Shown here in pieces: positions 44,062 through 51,759 of a DNA stretch of 51,759 nt. Source of the stretch: Candidatus Binatia bacterium. GTDB lineage: Bacteria; Vulcanimicrobiota; Vulcanimicrobiia; Vulcanimicrobiales; Vulcanimicrobiaceae. The stretch is from NCBI GenBank assembly GCA_035541935.1, contig DATKMJ010000006.1, forward strand, positions 1-51,759, written 5' to 3'. The position numbers were made by a program, and so were the translations under genes. Position 1 is the stretch's first letter, and the number at the start of each line of letters is the position of its first letter. A model generated the notes under the pieces. That model worked only from the letters and a program-made list of their open reading frames with translations, did not search any database and had not been told where the DNA came from.

Positions 44062-44772
44062 ATGAAACGTCATTGGCTTCTTTTAGCAGTGGTTTTTGCG
44101 GTGAGCGGCCAGTCGCCGGCGCCGTCGACGGCACCGGCGCACGCGCCGGCCCACGCACACCATCTCGTCTATCAGTTCGGCTATAACACGGCGGTCGCGA
44201 GCTCGGGCAACGGCACGGGAACGACGACGATCGACATCAGCCCGGCCAAGGACGGGGGCATCACGATCACCGGCACCGACGAGTGGTGGAACACCGTTCG
44301 TCCGCGCGCGTCGAACACGTGCGAGGTCTACTCCAGCGGTACCGTCGCGTGCACGGCAGCGCCGTACGCGCTCTCGCCGATTCAGTTGACGCTCTTTCCG
44401 CTGCTCGCGCGCGGCTTCTTCAAACAACTCAACTCGAGCGCGACGTCGAGCTGGAAGGCAAACTACGACGTGAAGGCCGCGATCATCCCGGGCGCGTCGG
44501 GCTTCGCGGGACAACTCTACACGTGGGCGTGCTCCTACGCGTTGAAGGGCCAAGGGCCCGTGAAAGGCGCCGCGCCGCTCGTTCTGATTCTGGCAGACGG
44601 AACGCTGACGCAACAGGGCGGGCGTTATCTCAAGGCGACCTCGAAGCAGCGGATCGTCTACGATCCGGTCGCGAAGATCCCCGCGATCGTGCGCGACGTC
44701 CGATCGCACATACCGCAGACCAGCGTCTACAACAACGACCTCGTCGAGGTGAAGCTCATCAAAGCGCGCTGA
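44062..44772 (+). CDS. Secreted protein of unknown function
   Basis: A 236-residue protein from ATG 44062 with GGAGG about 8 bases upstream. The signal peptide (KRHWLLLAVVFAVSG) is followed by an Ala/Pro/His-rich stretch (APSTAPAHAPAHAHH). The mature domain is beta-rich with conserved-looking DEWWNTVRPRASNTCEVY and cysteines in NTCEVY, TVACTAA and TWACSY. I do not recognise the family. It is followed without gap by the PaiB-like gene, so they may form an operon. The leader can fold into a hairpin covering the ribosome binding site. Confidence 0.72.
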   Translation: MKRHWLLLAVVFAVSGQSPAPSTAPAHAPAHAHHLVYQFGYNTAVASSGNGTGTTTIDISPAKDGGITITGTDEWWNTVRPRASNTCEVYSSGTVACTAAPYALSPIQLTLFPLLARGFFKQLNSSATSSWKANYDVKAAIIPGASGFAGQLYTWACSYALKGQGPVKGAAPLVLILADGTLTQQGGRYLKATSKQRIVYDPVAKIPAIVRDVRSHIPQTSVYNNDLVEVKLIKAR

Positions 44773-45381
44773 GTGTACCTGCCGCCGGCGTTCGAGGTCA
44801 CCGACCGCGCGTGGATCGCCGAGCTCATCGCGCGCCACCCATTCGCGCTGCTGGTCACGGGAGAGGCGTATCCGCGCGCATCGCATCTCCCGATCGTCGC
44901 GCAAGCGAGTGACGACGGGCTGCGGCTCGTCGGCCACGTCGCCGCGGCGAATCCGCACGCGGAGTCGATCCGGCAAGGAGCGCCGGCGACGATCGTCTTT
45001 GAGGGAGCGCACGCGTACGTCTCGGCCTCGTGGTACGAGCGGCCCTACGAGACCGTGCCCACGTGGAACTACACGGCGGTGCACGTCGCCGGCCGCCTGC
45101 GCGAGTGCGACGCGCGCGACGCTCTGCAGCTCCTCATCGACCGAGTCGAGGGTGACGAACCGGGCGCATGGGATCCCGCGAATCTCGACCCGGATTATCT
45201 CGCCAACCAGATTCGCGGAATCGTCGCGTTCGAGTTGCGCGCGGAGCGCGTGCTCGCAAAAGCAAAGCTGAGCCAGAACCGCACCGAGAGCGATCGCCGC
45301 CGCGTCATTGCCAAGCTCGTCGCATCGTCCGACCAGACCGAGCGGGAGTGCGGCGAGGCGATGCTCGGCGGCCCGCCCTAG
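44773..45381 (+). CDS. PaiB-family FMN-binding protein
   Basis: A 202-residue protein from GTG 44773, directly after the upstream stop. It matches the PaiB/FMN-binding split-barrel family: YLPPAFEVTDRAWIAELIARHPFALLVT, HLPIVAQ, GHVAAANPHAESI, FEGAHAYVSASWY and VPTWNYTAVHVAGR. In Bacillus PaiB represses sporulation and protease genes, but for most members the role is unproven and could be flavin-dependent detoxification. Ends 4 bases from the convergent sarcosine-oxidase-like gene. Confidence 0.88.
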   Translation: MYLPPAFEVTDRAWIAELIARHPFALLVTGEAYPRASHLPIVAQASDDGLRLVGHVAAANPHAESIRQGAPATIVFEGAHAYVSASWYERPYETVPTWNYTAVHVAGRLRECDARDALQLLIDRVEGDEPGAWDPANLDPDYLANQIRGIVAFELRAERVLAKAKLSQNRTESDRRRVIAKLVASSDQTERECGEAMLGGPP

Positions 45382-45385
45382 CCGC

Positions 45386-46552
45386 CTACAACATATACGT
45401 TTTGGGCGGATCCTCCAGCTGCAGGATCGGCCGATCGATCTTGAACGCACCGATGTCCGACGAGGTCGTGCCCGCGAGCGCGAGGTCGCTGAGGATTCTC
45501 CCTATCACCGATGCGAACTTGAAGCCGTGGCCGCCGCCGACCGCGACGCTGACGTTGGGGTGTCCGGGCAGCGTATCCACGATGAAATCGCGGTCCGGAG
45601 TCAGCGCATAGAGACAGGTCTTCAAGCGGGTCACCGGTCCGAGCGCGCCCGGTAAATAGCGTTCGAGGAAGCCGGTGACGCGCGCGGTGATCTCGGCGTC
45701 CTCTTCGAAGCCGCGCGTCTCGGGGTCGACCGGCTTGCCGCCGGCATCTTGCGTCACCTTGACGGCGCCGGATTCGCCGAAGACCGGAAAGCCGTAGAAC
45801 GACGGATCGTCCATCCAAATCCAGATCGGAAACGCGCCGAAGGCAAACGCTGCAAGATCGCGGGCGCCAAAATATATCGCCTGCTCCTTCGTCACTTCCA
45901 TCGGGATGCACGCGCCGAGGTGCGCGAGCAAGCGCGGAGTCCACGACGCGGCTGCGATGACGAGCCTTCCGGCGGTGTAGCGCTCGCCGCCCGCCTCGAC
46001 GTCGATCTCTCCGTCGCGCGCGCGCAGCGCGGTCACCGGCGCGTTCTCTCGCAGCGTCGCGCCGAACGCCCGAGCCGTCGTGCGGAGCGCCTCGCCGGCA
46101 CGCTCGGCCGCAACGATGCCGCTATCGGCTTGAAAGAGCCCGCGAACGTCGTCGCCGATCTTCCAGACGGGCCAGCGCTTGCGAATCTCCGCGGCGTCGA
46201 GCTCTTCGAACGGCACGTCGCAAACGCGCATCGAATTCGCGTAATTCGAGAGCGGAATCGCACCGTCGATCGGACCGATATCGAGGCCGCCGGTCTTGAA
46301 GACGACCTGCTCGCCCGAGTCGCTCTCGAGAGCGTCCCACGCCGCGTACGCCTCTTTGGCGAGACGAACGTAGGCCGGCGTGAAGTAGGAGAGCCTGATG
46401 ATGCGCGACCAGTCGTGCGAACTGCCGCGCGCGTGGCCGAGCTCGAACTGTTCGAGACCGAGAACGCGCGCGCCGCGCTTAGCGAGCCAGTAGGCGGCGC
46501 CGCTCCCCAGCGCGCCGAGCCCGAGAACGATCGCATCGTAGTCGCGCGCCAC
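45386..46552 (-). CDS. Sarcosine oxidase / N-methyl amino acid oxidase-like flavoprotein
   Basis: A 388-residue DAO-family enzyme from ATG 46552. The N-terminal FAD-binding motif is DAIVLGLGALGSGAAYWLA, followed by GSSHDWSRIIRLSYF, where monomeric sarcosine oxidases have substrate-binding arginines. Near the C-terminus KTCLYALTPDRDF contains the cysteine to which FAD is covalently attached in that family. It probably oxidises N-methyl groups, releasing formaldehyde and H2O2. It directly follows a Rieske oxygenase gene of the quaternary-amine type with no gap, suggesting consecutive demethylation of a betaine-like substrate. Substrate unproven. Confidence 0.88.
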   Translation of the reverse strand: MARDYDAIVLGLGALGSGAAYWLAKRGARVLGLEQFELGHARGSSHDWSRIIRLSYFTPAYVRLAKEAYAAWDALESDSGEQVVFKTGGLDIGPIDGAIPLSNYANSMRVCDVPFEELDAAEIRKRWPVWKIGDDVRGLFQADSGIVAAERAGEALRTTARAFGATLRENAPVTALRARDGEIDVEAGGERYTAGRLVIAAASWTPRLLAHLGACIPMEVTKEQAIYFGARDLAAFAFGAFPIWIWMDDPSFYGFPVFGESGAVKVTQDAGGKPVDPETRGFEEDAEITARVTGFLERYLPGALGPVTRLKTCLYALTPDRDFIVDTLPGHPNVSVAVGGGHGFKFASVIGRILSDLALAGTTSSDIGAFKIDRPILQLEDPPKTYML

Positions 46553-47626
46553 TTACATCCCGCGTTCCGCCAGGTAGCGGCGAATGTCGAGGCTGGCATC
46601 TTCCATCGGGGCGTAGTAGCCGAAGCGGAAGGCGCGCGATCGCATGCCGGCCTGCACGCTCTCGCATATCTTCCAGTCCTGCCGGTTGACGAGGTCCCAG
46701 AAGTCCGCGACGTCGCCCGCATCGAACCCGGGCTTCGCCATTTCGTCGGGGTGAAAGAGAAAGTCGCAGAGGATCGTCGTCTTCGACGGGCCGTGCGGCC
46801 AGATCGAGAACGCGGCGACGTGATCGGCCGAGAGGCTGAGCATGAAGTTGGGATAGATCAACTCGCCTTTATGGCGCGTTCGCTCGTCGTCGCTGAGCGT
46901 CGCGAACGGCGCGCGGCTGCTCGTACCGCTGGCGGTGAAGGTCCAGGCGCCTTCCCGATGCGGTATGCCCCGGTCCCAATCCAGTTCTGAGCCGCCGCGC
47001 TGCTTGAACGCCGGAACGATGCGGCAGAGTTCGGGGTGCACGCCGGCGCAGTGATAACACTCGTTGTAGTTCTCGAGCATCACTTTCCAGTTCGCCTCGA
47101 CGTCGTAGCGGAGCGAGCGAGCGACCTGCAATTCGGCGAGCGGATAGCGCTCGAGACGCTGGGGAACCGGGCCGAGTTGCTGCGCCAACGTCGGACGGTC
47201 GTCGCCGCGCCCGAGGTTGACGAAGAGAAAGCCGCCCCACTCGGCAACCTCGACGCGATGGAGCCGTCGCGCCTCCGGCGGCACGTCCTCGGACGCAACG
47301 AACGGCGACGCGACGAGACGGCCGTCGAGCGCGTACGCCCACGAGTGATACGGACAGCGAATCGTCGCGCGCACGACGCCGTCGCCGCAGAGCAGCCGGC
47401 TTCCCCGATGACGGCAGAAGTTGAGGTGCGCGTAGATCCCGTCCTCGGCTCGCACGAGGATGACGCTCTCGCCGGCGACGTCGAGCACGGTATAGGCGCC
47501 GGCGCCGTCGAGACGATCGGCTCGGCCGACGTAGAACCACTGATCCCAAAAGATTGCCTCGCGCTCGCGGGCAAAGAATGCGTCGTCCCAATACGCTTCG
47601 CGCGTAAGTGACGGCTCAAGGGTCAC
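46553..47626 (-). CDS. Rieske non-haem iron oxygenase alpha subunit, quaternary-amine type
   Basis: About 357 residues from GTG 47626; TTG 47671 or GTG 47644 are alternative starts. The Rieske 2Fe-2S motif is FCRHRGSRLLC then RCPYHSW. The mononuclear-iron motif is ENYNECYHCAGVHPEL, with two His ligands and a glutamate at the position where aromatic dioxygenases have the bridging aspartate. That Glu is known from carnitine/betaine-type oxygenases. It should hydroxylate an N-methyl group, leading to demethylation. The reductase component is not in this window. It is divergent from a paralogous oxygenase gene with about 120 bases between them, and the sarcosine-oxidase-like gene follows. Confidence 0.9.
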   Translation of the reverse strand: MTLEPSLTREAYWDDAFFAREREAIFWDQWFYVGRADRLDGAGAYTVLDVAGESVILVRAEDGIYAHLNFCRHRGSRLLCGDGVVRATIRCPYHSWAYALDGRLVASPFVASEDVPPEARRLHRVEVAEWGGFLFVNLGRGDDRPTLAQQLGPVPQRLERYPLAELQVARSLRYDVEANWKVMLENYNECYHCAGVHPELCRIVPAFKQRGGSELDWDRGIPHREGAWTFTASGTSSRAPFATLSDDERTRHKGELIYPNFMLSLSADHVAAFSIWPHGPSKTTILCDFLFHPDEMAKPGFDAGDVADFWDLVNRQDWKICESVQAGMRSRAFRFGYYAPMEDASLDIRRYLAERGM

Positions 47627-47748
47627 ATTTTCCGAAGGTTTCACCGCTTGATTTACCAAAAGACCAAACAAATCGCTGCTTGGGGGCGGATTCCGTCAAA
47701 CAGGATAGAACCCTTCGCCCCTCTAGAGATGGGGTTGGTGGTCGTGCG

Positions 47749-48861
47749 ATGCAAACGTTCGTAAAGCCTAATGTGCGCGCCGGCGCGATGACGCTGGCAT
47801 CGTCGTGGTACACGTCGCCCGAGGTCTTTGCCGACGAGACGGAGCGCATCTTCGCGCGCGAATGGATCTGCGTCGGCCGTGAAGAGGAGATACGCAACGC
47901 CGGCGACTTCTTCACGGTCGAGCGCGCGGGCGAAAGCCTGATCGTCACGCGAGACTCGAGCGACAAGGTCCACGCCTTCTTCAACGTCTGCAGGCATCGC
48001 GGCACGCGAATCTGCGATGCGGCGTCGGGCCACTTTCAGGGTTCCATTCAATGTCCGTACCACGCGTGGACGTACGGGCTCAACGGCGAGTTGAAGGCCG
48101 CGCGCAACATGGCGGAAGTTCCCGGATTCGATCGCGCGGAGTATCCCCTCAACGAGGCGGCGGTCGCGCTCTGGGAAGGCTTCGTCTTCGTGAATCTCGC
48201 CGCCGAGCCGGTCCCGTTCGAGCGTGCCTTCGAGCCGTTGATCGGCCGGTTCGCGCAGTGGGACGTCGGCGCGCTGAAGACCGCTCGCACGATCGCCTAC
48301 GATCTCGCGTGCAACTGGAAGCTCGTCTTTCTCAACTACTCCGAGTGCTATCACTGTCCGCTCGTGCATCCGCAGCTCGACAAGCTCTCGCCCTCCGATA
48401 GCGGACGCAACGACCTTTCGGAGGGAGCGTTTTTGGGAGGCTACTCGGAACTGCGCCAGAGCGGAACGAGTCTGACGATGAGCGGGCATAGCACGAGGCC
48501 GCCGATCGGCAGCGTCGAGGGCGTCGAACTCGATCGCGTCTACTACTACACGATCTTTCCGTCGCTCTTGCTCAGCCTCCACCCCGATTACGTGATGGCG
48601 CACTACGCTCGGCCGCTCGCCCCGGACCGCACCGAGGTGATCTGCGCGTGGCTCTTCGATCCGCGCACGATGGCGCAGCCGGCTTTCGACCCGAGCGACG
48701 TCGTCGACTTTTGGGATCTGACGAACCGGCAGGATTGGCGCGTGAACGAGCTCACGCAGCTGGGCCTGCGCTCGCGCGCCTACGCTCCCGGACCGTACTC
48801 CAACGCCGAAGGGCTGCTCAGCGCGTTCGATCGCCACTATCTGCGCGTCATGGGAGCGTAG
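47749..48861 (+). CDS. Second Rieske oxygenase alpha subunit, quaternary-amine type
   Basis: A 370-residue paralogue from ATG 47749; the open frame further upstream lacks homology. The Rieske motif is VCRHRGTRIC and QCPYHAWTYG; the iron site is LNYSECYHCPLVHPQL, again with Glu in the bridging position. DVVDFWDLTNRQDWRVNE near the C-terminus closely parallels the divergent gene (DFWDLVNRQDWKI), so the pair arose by duplication. It may act on a different intermediate or form a mixed complex. 16 bases separate it from the next gene on the same strand. Confidence 0.9.
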   Translation: MQTFVKPNVRAGAMTLASSWYTSPEVFADETERIFAREWICVGREEEIRNAGDFFTVERAGESLIVTRDSSDKVHAFFNVCRHRGTRICDAASGHFQGSIQCPYHAWTYGLNGELKAARNMAEVPGFDRAEYPLNEAAVALWEGFVFVNLAAEPVPFERAFEPLIGRFAQWDVGALKTARTIAYDLACNWKLVFLNYSECYHCPLVHPQLDKLSPSDSGRNDLSEGAFLGGYSELRQSGTSLTMSGHSTRPPIGSVEGVELDRVYYYTIFPSLLLSLHPDYVMAHYARPLAPDRTEVICAWLFDPRTMAQPAFDPSDVVDFWDLTNRQDWRVNELTQLGLRSRAYAPGPYSNAEGLLSAFDRHYLRVMGA

Positions 48862-48877
48862 GGAGACGCTGGGGCTG

Positions 48878-51759
48878 GTGCTCGCCGCCGGCGTCGTGCT
48901 GCCGTCGCTGCACGCGCTTTCGTGGCGAAACATCGGGCCGGCCGTCGCGGGGGGAAGAACGTCGGGCGTGGCGGGCACCGACCTCGACCCAAATCTTTAC
49001 TACTTCGGCGGCGCCGATGGCGGCGTTTGGAAGACGAACAACGGCGGCCTGACGTGGCAAGACGTCTGGCCTGCCGACGCGGTGGGCGCGATCGGCGCGA
49101 TCGCGATCGACCCGCGCGATCGGGCGACCGTCTGGGTAGGAACCGGCGAGCCGAACCTGCGCAACGACATCTCGTACGGCGACGGAATTTGGGTGACGCA
49201 CGACGGCGGCGCGCATTGGAACAACCTCGGGCTGCGCGACACGTGGGCGATCGCGCAGGTCGTCGTCGATCCCAAGAACCCGCGGCGCGTCTACGTCGCG
49301 GCGGTAGGAAATCCATATCGCGACAGCGCGTCGCGCGGCATCTATCGCACGACCGACGGCGGGCGCACCTGGCAGCGCACGCTCTATCTCGGCCCCTCGA
49401 GCGGAGCGTCCGATATCGCGATCGATCCGCGCGATCCCAACGTTCTCTTTGCCGGCGTCTGGCAGTTTCGCCGCGTGCCGTGGAGTTTCAGCAGCGGGGG
49501 GCCGCTCGACGGAATCTACAAGTCCACCGACGGTGGTTCGACCTGGAAGCGTCTGCGCGGCAACGGATTGCCGGCCGGCGAGACGGGCCGGATCGGTCTG
49601 GGCGTCGCGAGCAACGGCACGCGCGTCTACGCGGTGATTCAATCGAACGAGGGCGTGATGTGGCGGTCGGACGACGGCGGCGCGCATTGGCGCCTCATGA
49701 CGCGCGACACGCTCGTCAACCAGCGGCCGTTCTACATGAGCCGGCTCGCCGTGGATCCCTCAAACGAGAACCACGTTTTCTTCTCGTCCGAAGATTTGAT
49801 CGAGACGCGCGACGGGGGCAAGACCTACGAGGACGTCGAGGGCGCGGTCCATCAGGATCATCACGGCTTGTGGATCTCGCGTGACGGGCGGCGCATCATC
49901 GAAGCGAACGACGGCGGGGCGCCGATCTCGATCGACGGCGGAAAGACCTGGGACTGGCGCTACAACGTCGTCCTCGCGCAGATCTATCGGATCGGATACG
50001 ATTTCGAAAACCCGTACCACGTCTGCGGCGGAATTCAAGACAACGACTCCTACTGCGGGCCGTCGGACTCGCTCAATCGGTACGGCATCACGAACTCCGA
50101 TTGGCGCGCGGTCGGAAACGACGGAGATGGCTCGTGGGTCTGGCCCCAGCCCAACGATCCGACGCAGATCTGGAACGTCGGCGTCAACGAGCTCAACGGG
50201 CAGCTCGGCATCTTCGACCTGCACTCGCGCCAGAACTACGACGTATCGCCCGACGTGACCGACACGAACGGGCGCGCGCTCGCGGGATTGCCCTATCGCT
50301 CGAACTGGGAAGCACCGATCGCCTTTCGACTACCCTTCGACTCCGCTCAGGGTGACACGGGGAGGCCCTTCGACTCCGCTCAGTCCTTCGACTCCGCTCA
50401 GGATGACACGGGGAGGCCCTTCGACTCCGCTCAGGATGACACGGGGATGTCCGGTCAGCGTGGCACGTTGATCGGCTACTTCGGTGCGAACGTACTATTC
50501 GAGACGGACGATCGAGGACGCACCTGGACGCCGATCAGTCCCGACCTGACGCGCAACGACCCGACCAAGCAGCGCGTCGCGGGCGGACCGATCAATACCG
50601 ACGTCTCGGGAGCGGAGTTCTACGACACGATCTTCGACATCGCGCCCTCGCGGCTCGATGCGAAACGCATCTGGGTGGGCACCGACGATGGGTTGGTCCA
50701 GCTAACCTCGGACGGCGGGGCGCATTGGCAAAACGTCACGCCGTCCGAGGTCGCACCATGGGGGCGCGTCGACACGGTCGAGGCGTCGAGCGCGGACGCG
50801 CGGCGGGCGTACGTCGCGATCGACCGGCACGTGATGGGCGATCCGCATCCGTACATTCTCGTTACCGACGATTCCGGAGCGACCTGGCGCGCTATCGTGA
50901 CCGGATTGCCGCGCGATCAATACGTGCACGTCGTTCGCGAGGATCCGGTGAATCCTAACTTGCTCTATGCGGGGCTCGAACAGGGCGTGTGGTTTTCGGT
51001 CGATCGCGGCGCGCACTGGCAGAGCCTGCGTCTGAACATGCCCGCGACGGCGGTGCACGACATCCGGATTCAGTCGCAGCGCCACGACGTGCTCGTCGCG
51101 ACGCACGGCCGCGGCTTCTGGATTCTCGACGACGCCGGCCCGCTGAGCGCGTTGGCCGCAGCGAATTCGCCCGCGCCGACGACGCTCTTTCCGCCGCGAA
51201 CCGCCTACACGTGGTATCGCTGGTGGAGCGACTACTATCCGACGCACCCCGACGAGTGCTGCGTGAGCGCGGGGATGTATGCCGGCGAAGATCCGCCGGA
51301 CGGCGCAATCATCACGTACTACTTGGCGCGCAGCGAGCCCGCGAGCATCAGCGTGACCGACGCCGACGGACGGCAGGTTCGCTGTTTCGGTGTTCCGGGC
51401 AACGCGGGTCTGCATCGCGTGACATGGGATTTGACCGAGACGCCGCCCGTCGAATGGCTGCGCGCGCGCGATTGGAATCGCGGCGACGACGGCCCGACCG
51501 TCGTGCCGGGTACCTACCGCGTGACGCTCGCGTTATCCAGGTCCAACCTCTTCATGCCGCTCACCGTGCAGCCCGATCCGCGCGCGTCGTGGACGCAAGC
51601 GCAATACGTCGAACGCTACAAGTTCGTCAAACAGCTCGACGACGAACTCTCGCAGATCGACGTCGCGCTCAATCGGTTAGATGCCCTTCGACAAGCTCAG
51701 GGTGACACAGATAATATCCGCGCGATGTTGACGTCGGGGGTTGTGAACTCCGAGGATGA
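48878..51759 (+). CDS. BNR/VPS10-like beta-propeller exo-hydrolase-type protein (C-terminus cut by window)
   Basis: A frame of at least 960 codons from GTG 48878, the only start candidate, which runs past the window end. The start lies 16 bases after the Rieske gene. A hydrophobic stretch at the N-terminus (LAAGVVLPSLHA) may be a signal peptide. Repeated BNR/Asp-box units follow: GGVWKTNNGGLTWQD, GIYRTTDGGRTWQR, GIYKSTDGGSTWKRL, VMWRSDDGGAHWRL, GKTWDWRYN, LFETDDRGRTWTP and WFSVDRGAHWQSL, as in sortilin-like/VPS10 propellers annotated as glycosyl hydrolases. Catalytic activity is not shown. Dispersed repeats enter the frame at 50331-50445 (four copies) and at 51684-51709 without breaking it. 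The TGA at 51757 is in another frame. Confidence 0.85.
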   Translation, partial: MLAAGVVLPSLHALSWRNIGPAVAGGRTSGVAGTDLDPNLYYFGGADGGVWKTNNGGLTWQDVWPADAVGAIGAIAIDPRDRATVWVGTGEPNLRNDISYGDGIWVTHDGGAHWNNLGLRDTWAIAQVVVDPKNPRRVYVAAVGNPYRDSASRGIYRTTDGGRTWQRTLYLGPSSGASDIAIDPRDPNVLFAGVWQFRRVPWSFSSGGPLDGIYKSTDGGSTWKRLRGNGLPAGETGRIGLGVASNGTRVYAVIQSNEGVMWRSDDGGAHWRLMTRDTLVNQRPFYMSRLAVDPSNENHVFFSSEDLIETRDGGKTYEDVEGAVHQDHHGLWISRDGRRIIEANDGGAPISIDGGKTWDWRYNVVLAQIYRIGYDFENPYHVCGGIQDNDSYCGPSDSLNRYGITNSDWRAVGNDGDGSWVWPQPNDPTQIWNVGVNELNGQLGIFDLHSRQNYDVSPDVTDTNGRALAGLPYRSNWEAPIAFRLPFDSAQGDTGRPFDSAQSFDSAQDDTGRPFDSAQDDTGMSGQRGTLIGYFGANVLFETDDRGRTWTPISPDLTRNDPTKQRVAGGPINTDVSGAEFYDTIFDIAPSRLDAKRIWVGTDDGLVQLTSDGGAHWQNVTPSEVAPWGRVDTVEASSADARRAYVAIDRHVMGDPHPYILVTDDSGATWRAIVTGLPRDQYVHVVREDPVNPNLLYAGLEQGVWFSVDRGAHWQSLRLNMPATAVHDIRIQSQRHDVLVATHGRGFWILDDAGPLSALAAANSPAPTTLFPPRTAYTWYRWWSDYYPTHPDECCVSAGMYAGEDPPDGAIITYYLARSEPASISVTDADGRQVRCFGVPGNAGLHRVTWDLTETPPVEWLRARDWNRGDDGPTVVPGTYRVTLALSRSNLFMPLTVQPDPRASWTQAQYVERYKFVKQLDDELSQIDVALNRLDALRQAQGDTDNIRAMLTSGVVNSED
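50331..50445 (+). repeat. Four copies of the dispersed repeat, in frame inside the propeller gene
   Basis: Copies begin near 50333, 50366, 50384 and 50417, spaced 33, 18 and 33 bases, all multiples of three. Each encodes PFDSAQ(G/D)DTG-like residues. The propeller motif resumes at GTLIGYFGANVLF. Confidence 0.85.
51684..51709 (+). repeat. Dispersed repeat, in frame inside the propeller gene
   Basis: CCCTTCGACAAGCTCAGG-GTGACACA is translated as LRQAQGDT within a helical segment (NRLDALRQAQGDTDN). Confidence 0.8.

Noticed and set aside
51757-51759. Stop codon of the propeller gene
   Set aside because: This TGA is in frame 1, whereas the gene is in frame 2 before and after the in-frame repeats; the gene continues beyond the window.

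Overview
This is a GC-rich, gene-dense bacterial chromosome segment with more than 40 genes, mostly single-copy housekeeping and envelope functions. No tRNA, rRNA, CRISPR array, integrase or IS transposase was recognised. Gene order is of the Terrabacteria type: topA-trmFO-hslV-hslU as in Firmicutes, and def-fmt-rsmB running straight into an actinobacterial-style fhaA-fhaB-PP2C-rodA block. With Tat- and lipoprotein-type secretion, histone-like proteins and abundant copies of a CCTTCGAC...CTCAGG(A/G)TGACAC repeat, this fits an uncultured lineage such as Candidatus Eremiobacterota (WPS-2). That placement is an inference from content, not a database match.

Layout. 1-2587: C-terminally cut FecR-like surface protein, a Tat-exported HiPIP and a gene-free stretch holding repeats and a three-armed inverted-repeat element. 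2588-7549 (minus): three-gene beta-oxidation operon (acyl-CoA dehydrogenase, enoyl-CoA hydratase/3-hydroxyacyl-CoA dehydrogenase, thiolase). 7773-16126: small secreted protein, then a giant alpha-2-macroglobulin lipoprotein divergent from penicillin-binding protein 1C, the classical periplasmic defence/repair pair. 16077-19632: MFS transporter, lipoprotein, lethal-factor-like zinc peptidase, and a GIY-YIG nuclease enclosed by repeats.

19700-25940 (minus): def-fmt-rsmB-fhaA-fhaB-PP2C-rodA-cytochrome c, almost all joined by 4-base stop/start overlaps; the PP2C has lost its metal-binding residues. 25970-31898 (minus): lipoprotein, hslU, hslV, trmFO, topA. 32068-32412: a histone H1-like gene with a good promoter and terminator. 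32466-39617: oligopeptide-type ABC ATPases and secG, a PAP2-like membrane protein, murI, AMIN-amidase, a GerMN protein, and a CHAD domain split over two genes. 39675-45381: WXXGXW-type secreted protein, APC permease, secreted phosphoesterase, YtcJ-type amidohydrolase, unknown secreted protein, PaiB-like flavoprotein. 45386-48861: a sarcosine-oxidase-like flavoenzyme and two divergent Rieske oxygenases of the quaternary-amine type, probably an N-demethylation module. 48878-end: a large BNR/VPS10-like beta-propeller protein cut by the window end.

Themes: envelope building and surveillance (rodA, pbpC, A2M, amidase, murI), organic-substrate oxidation (beta-oxidation, methylated amines), and a dispersed repeat that enters coding sequences in frame, alters gene ends, and brackets a nuclease gene in inverted orientation.
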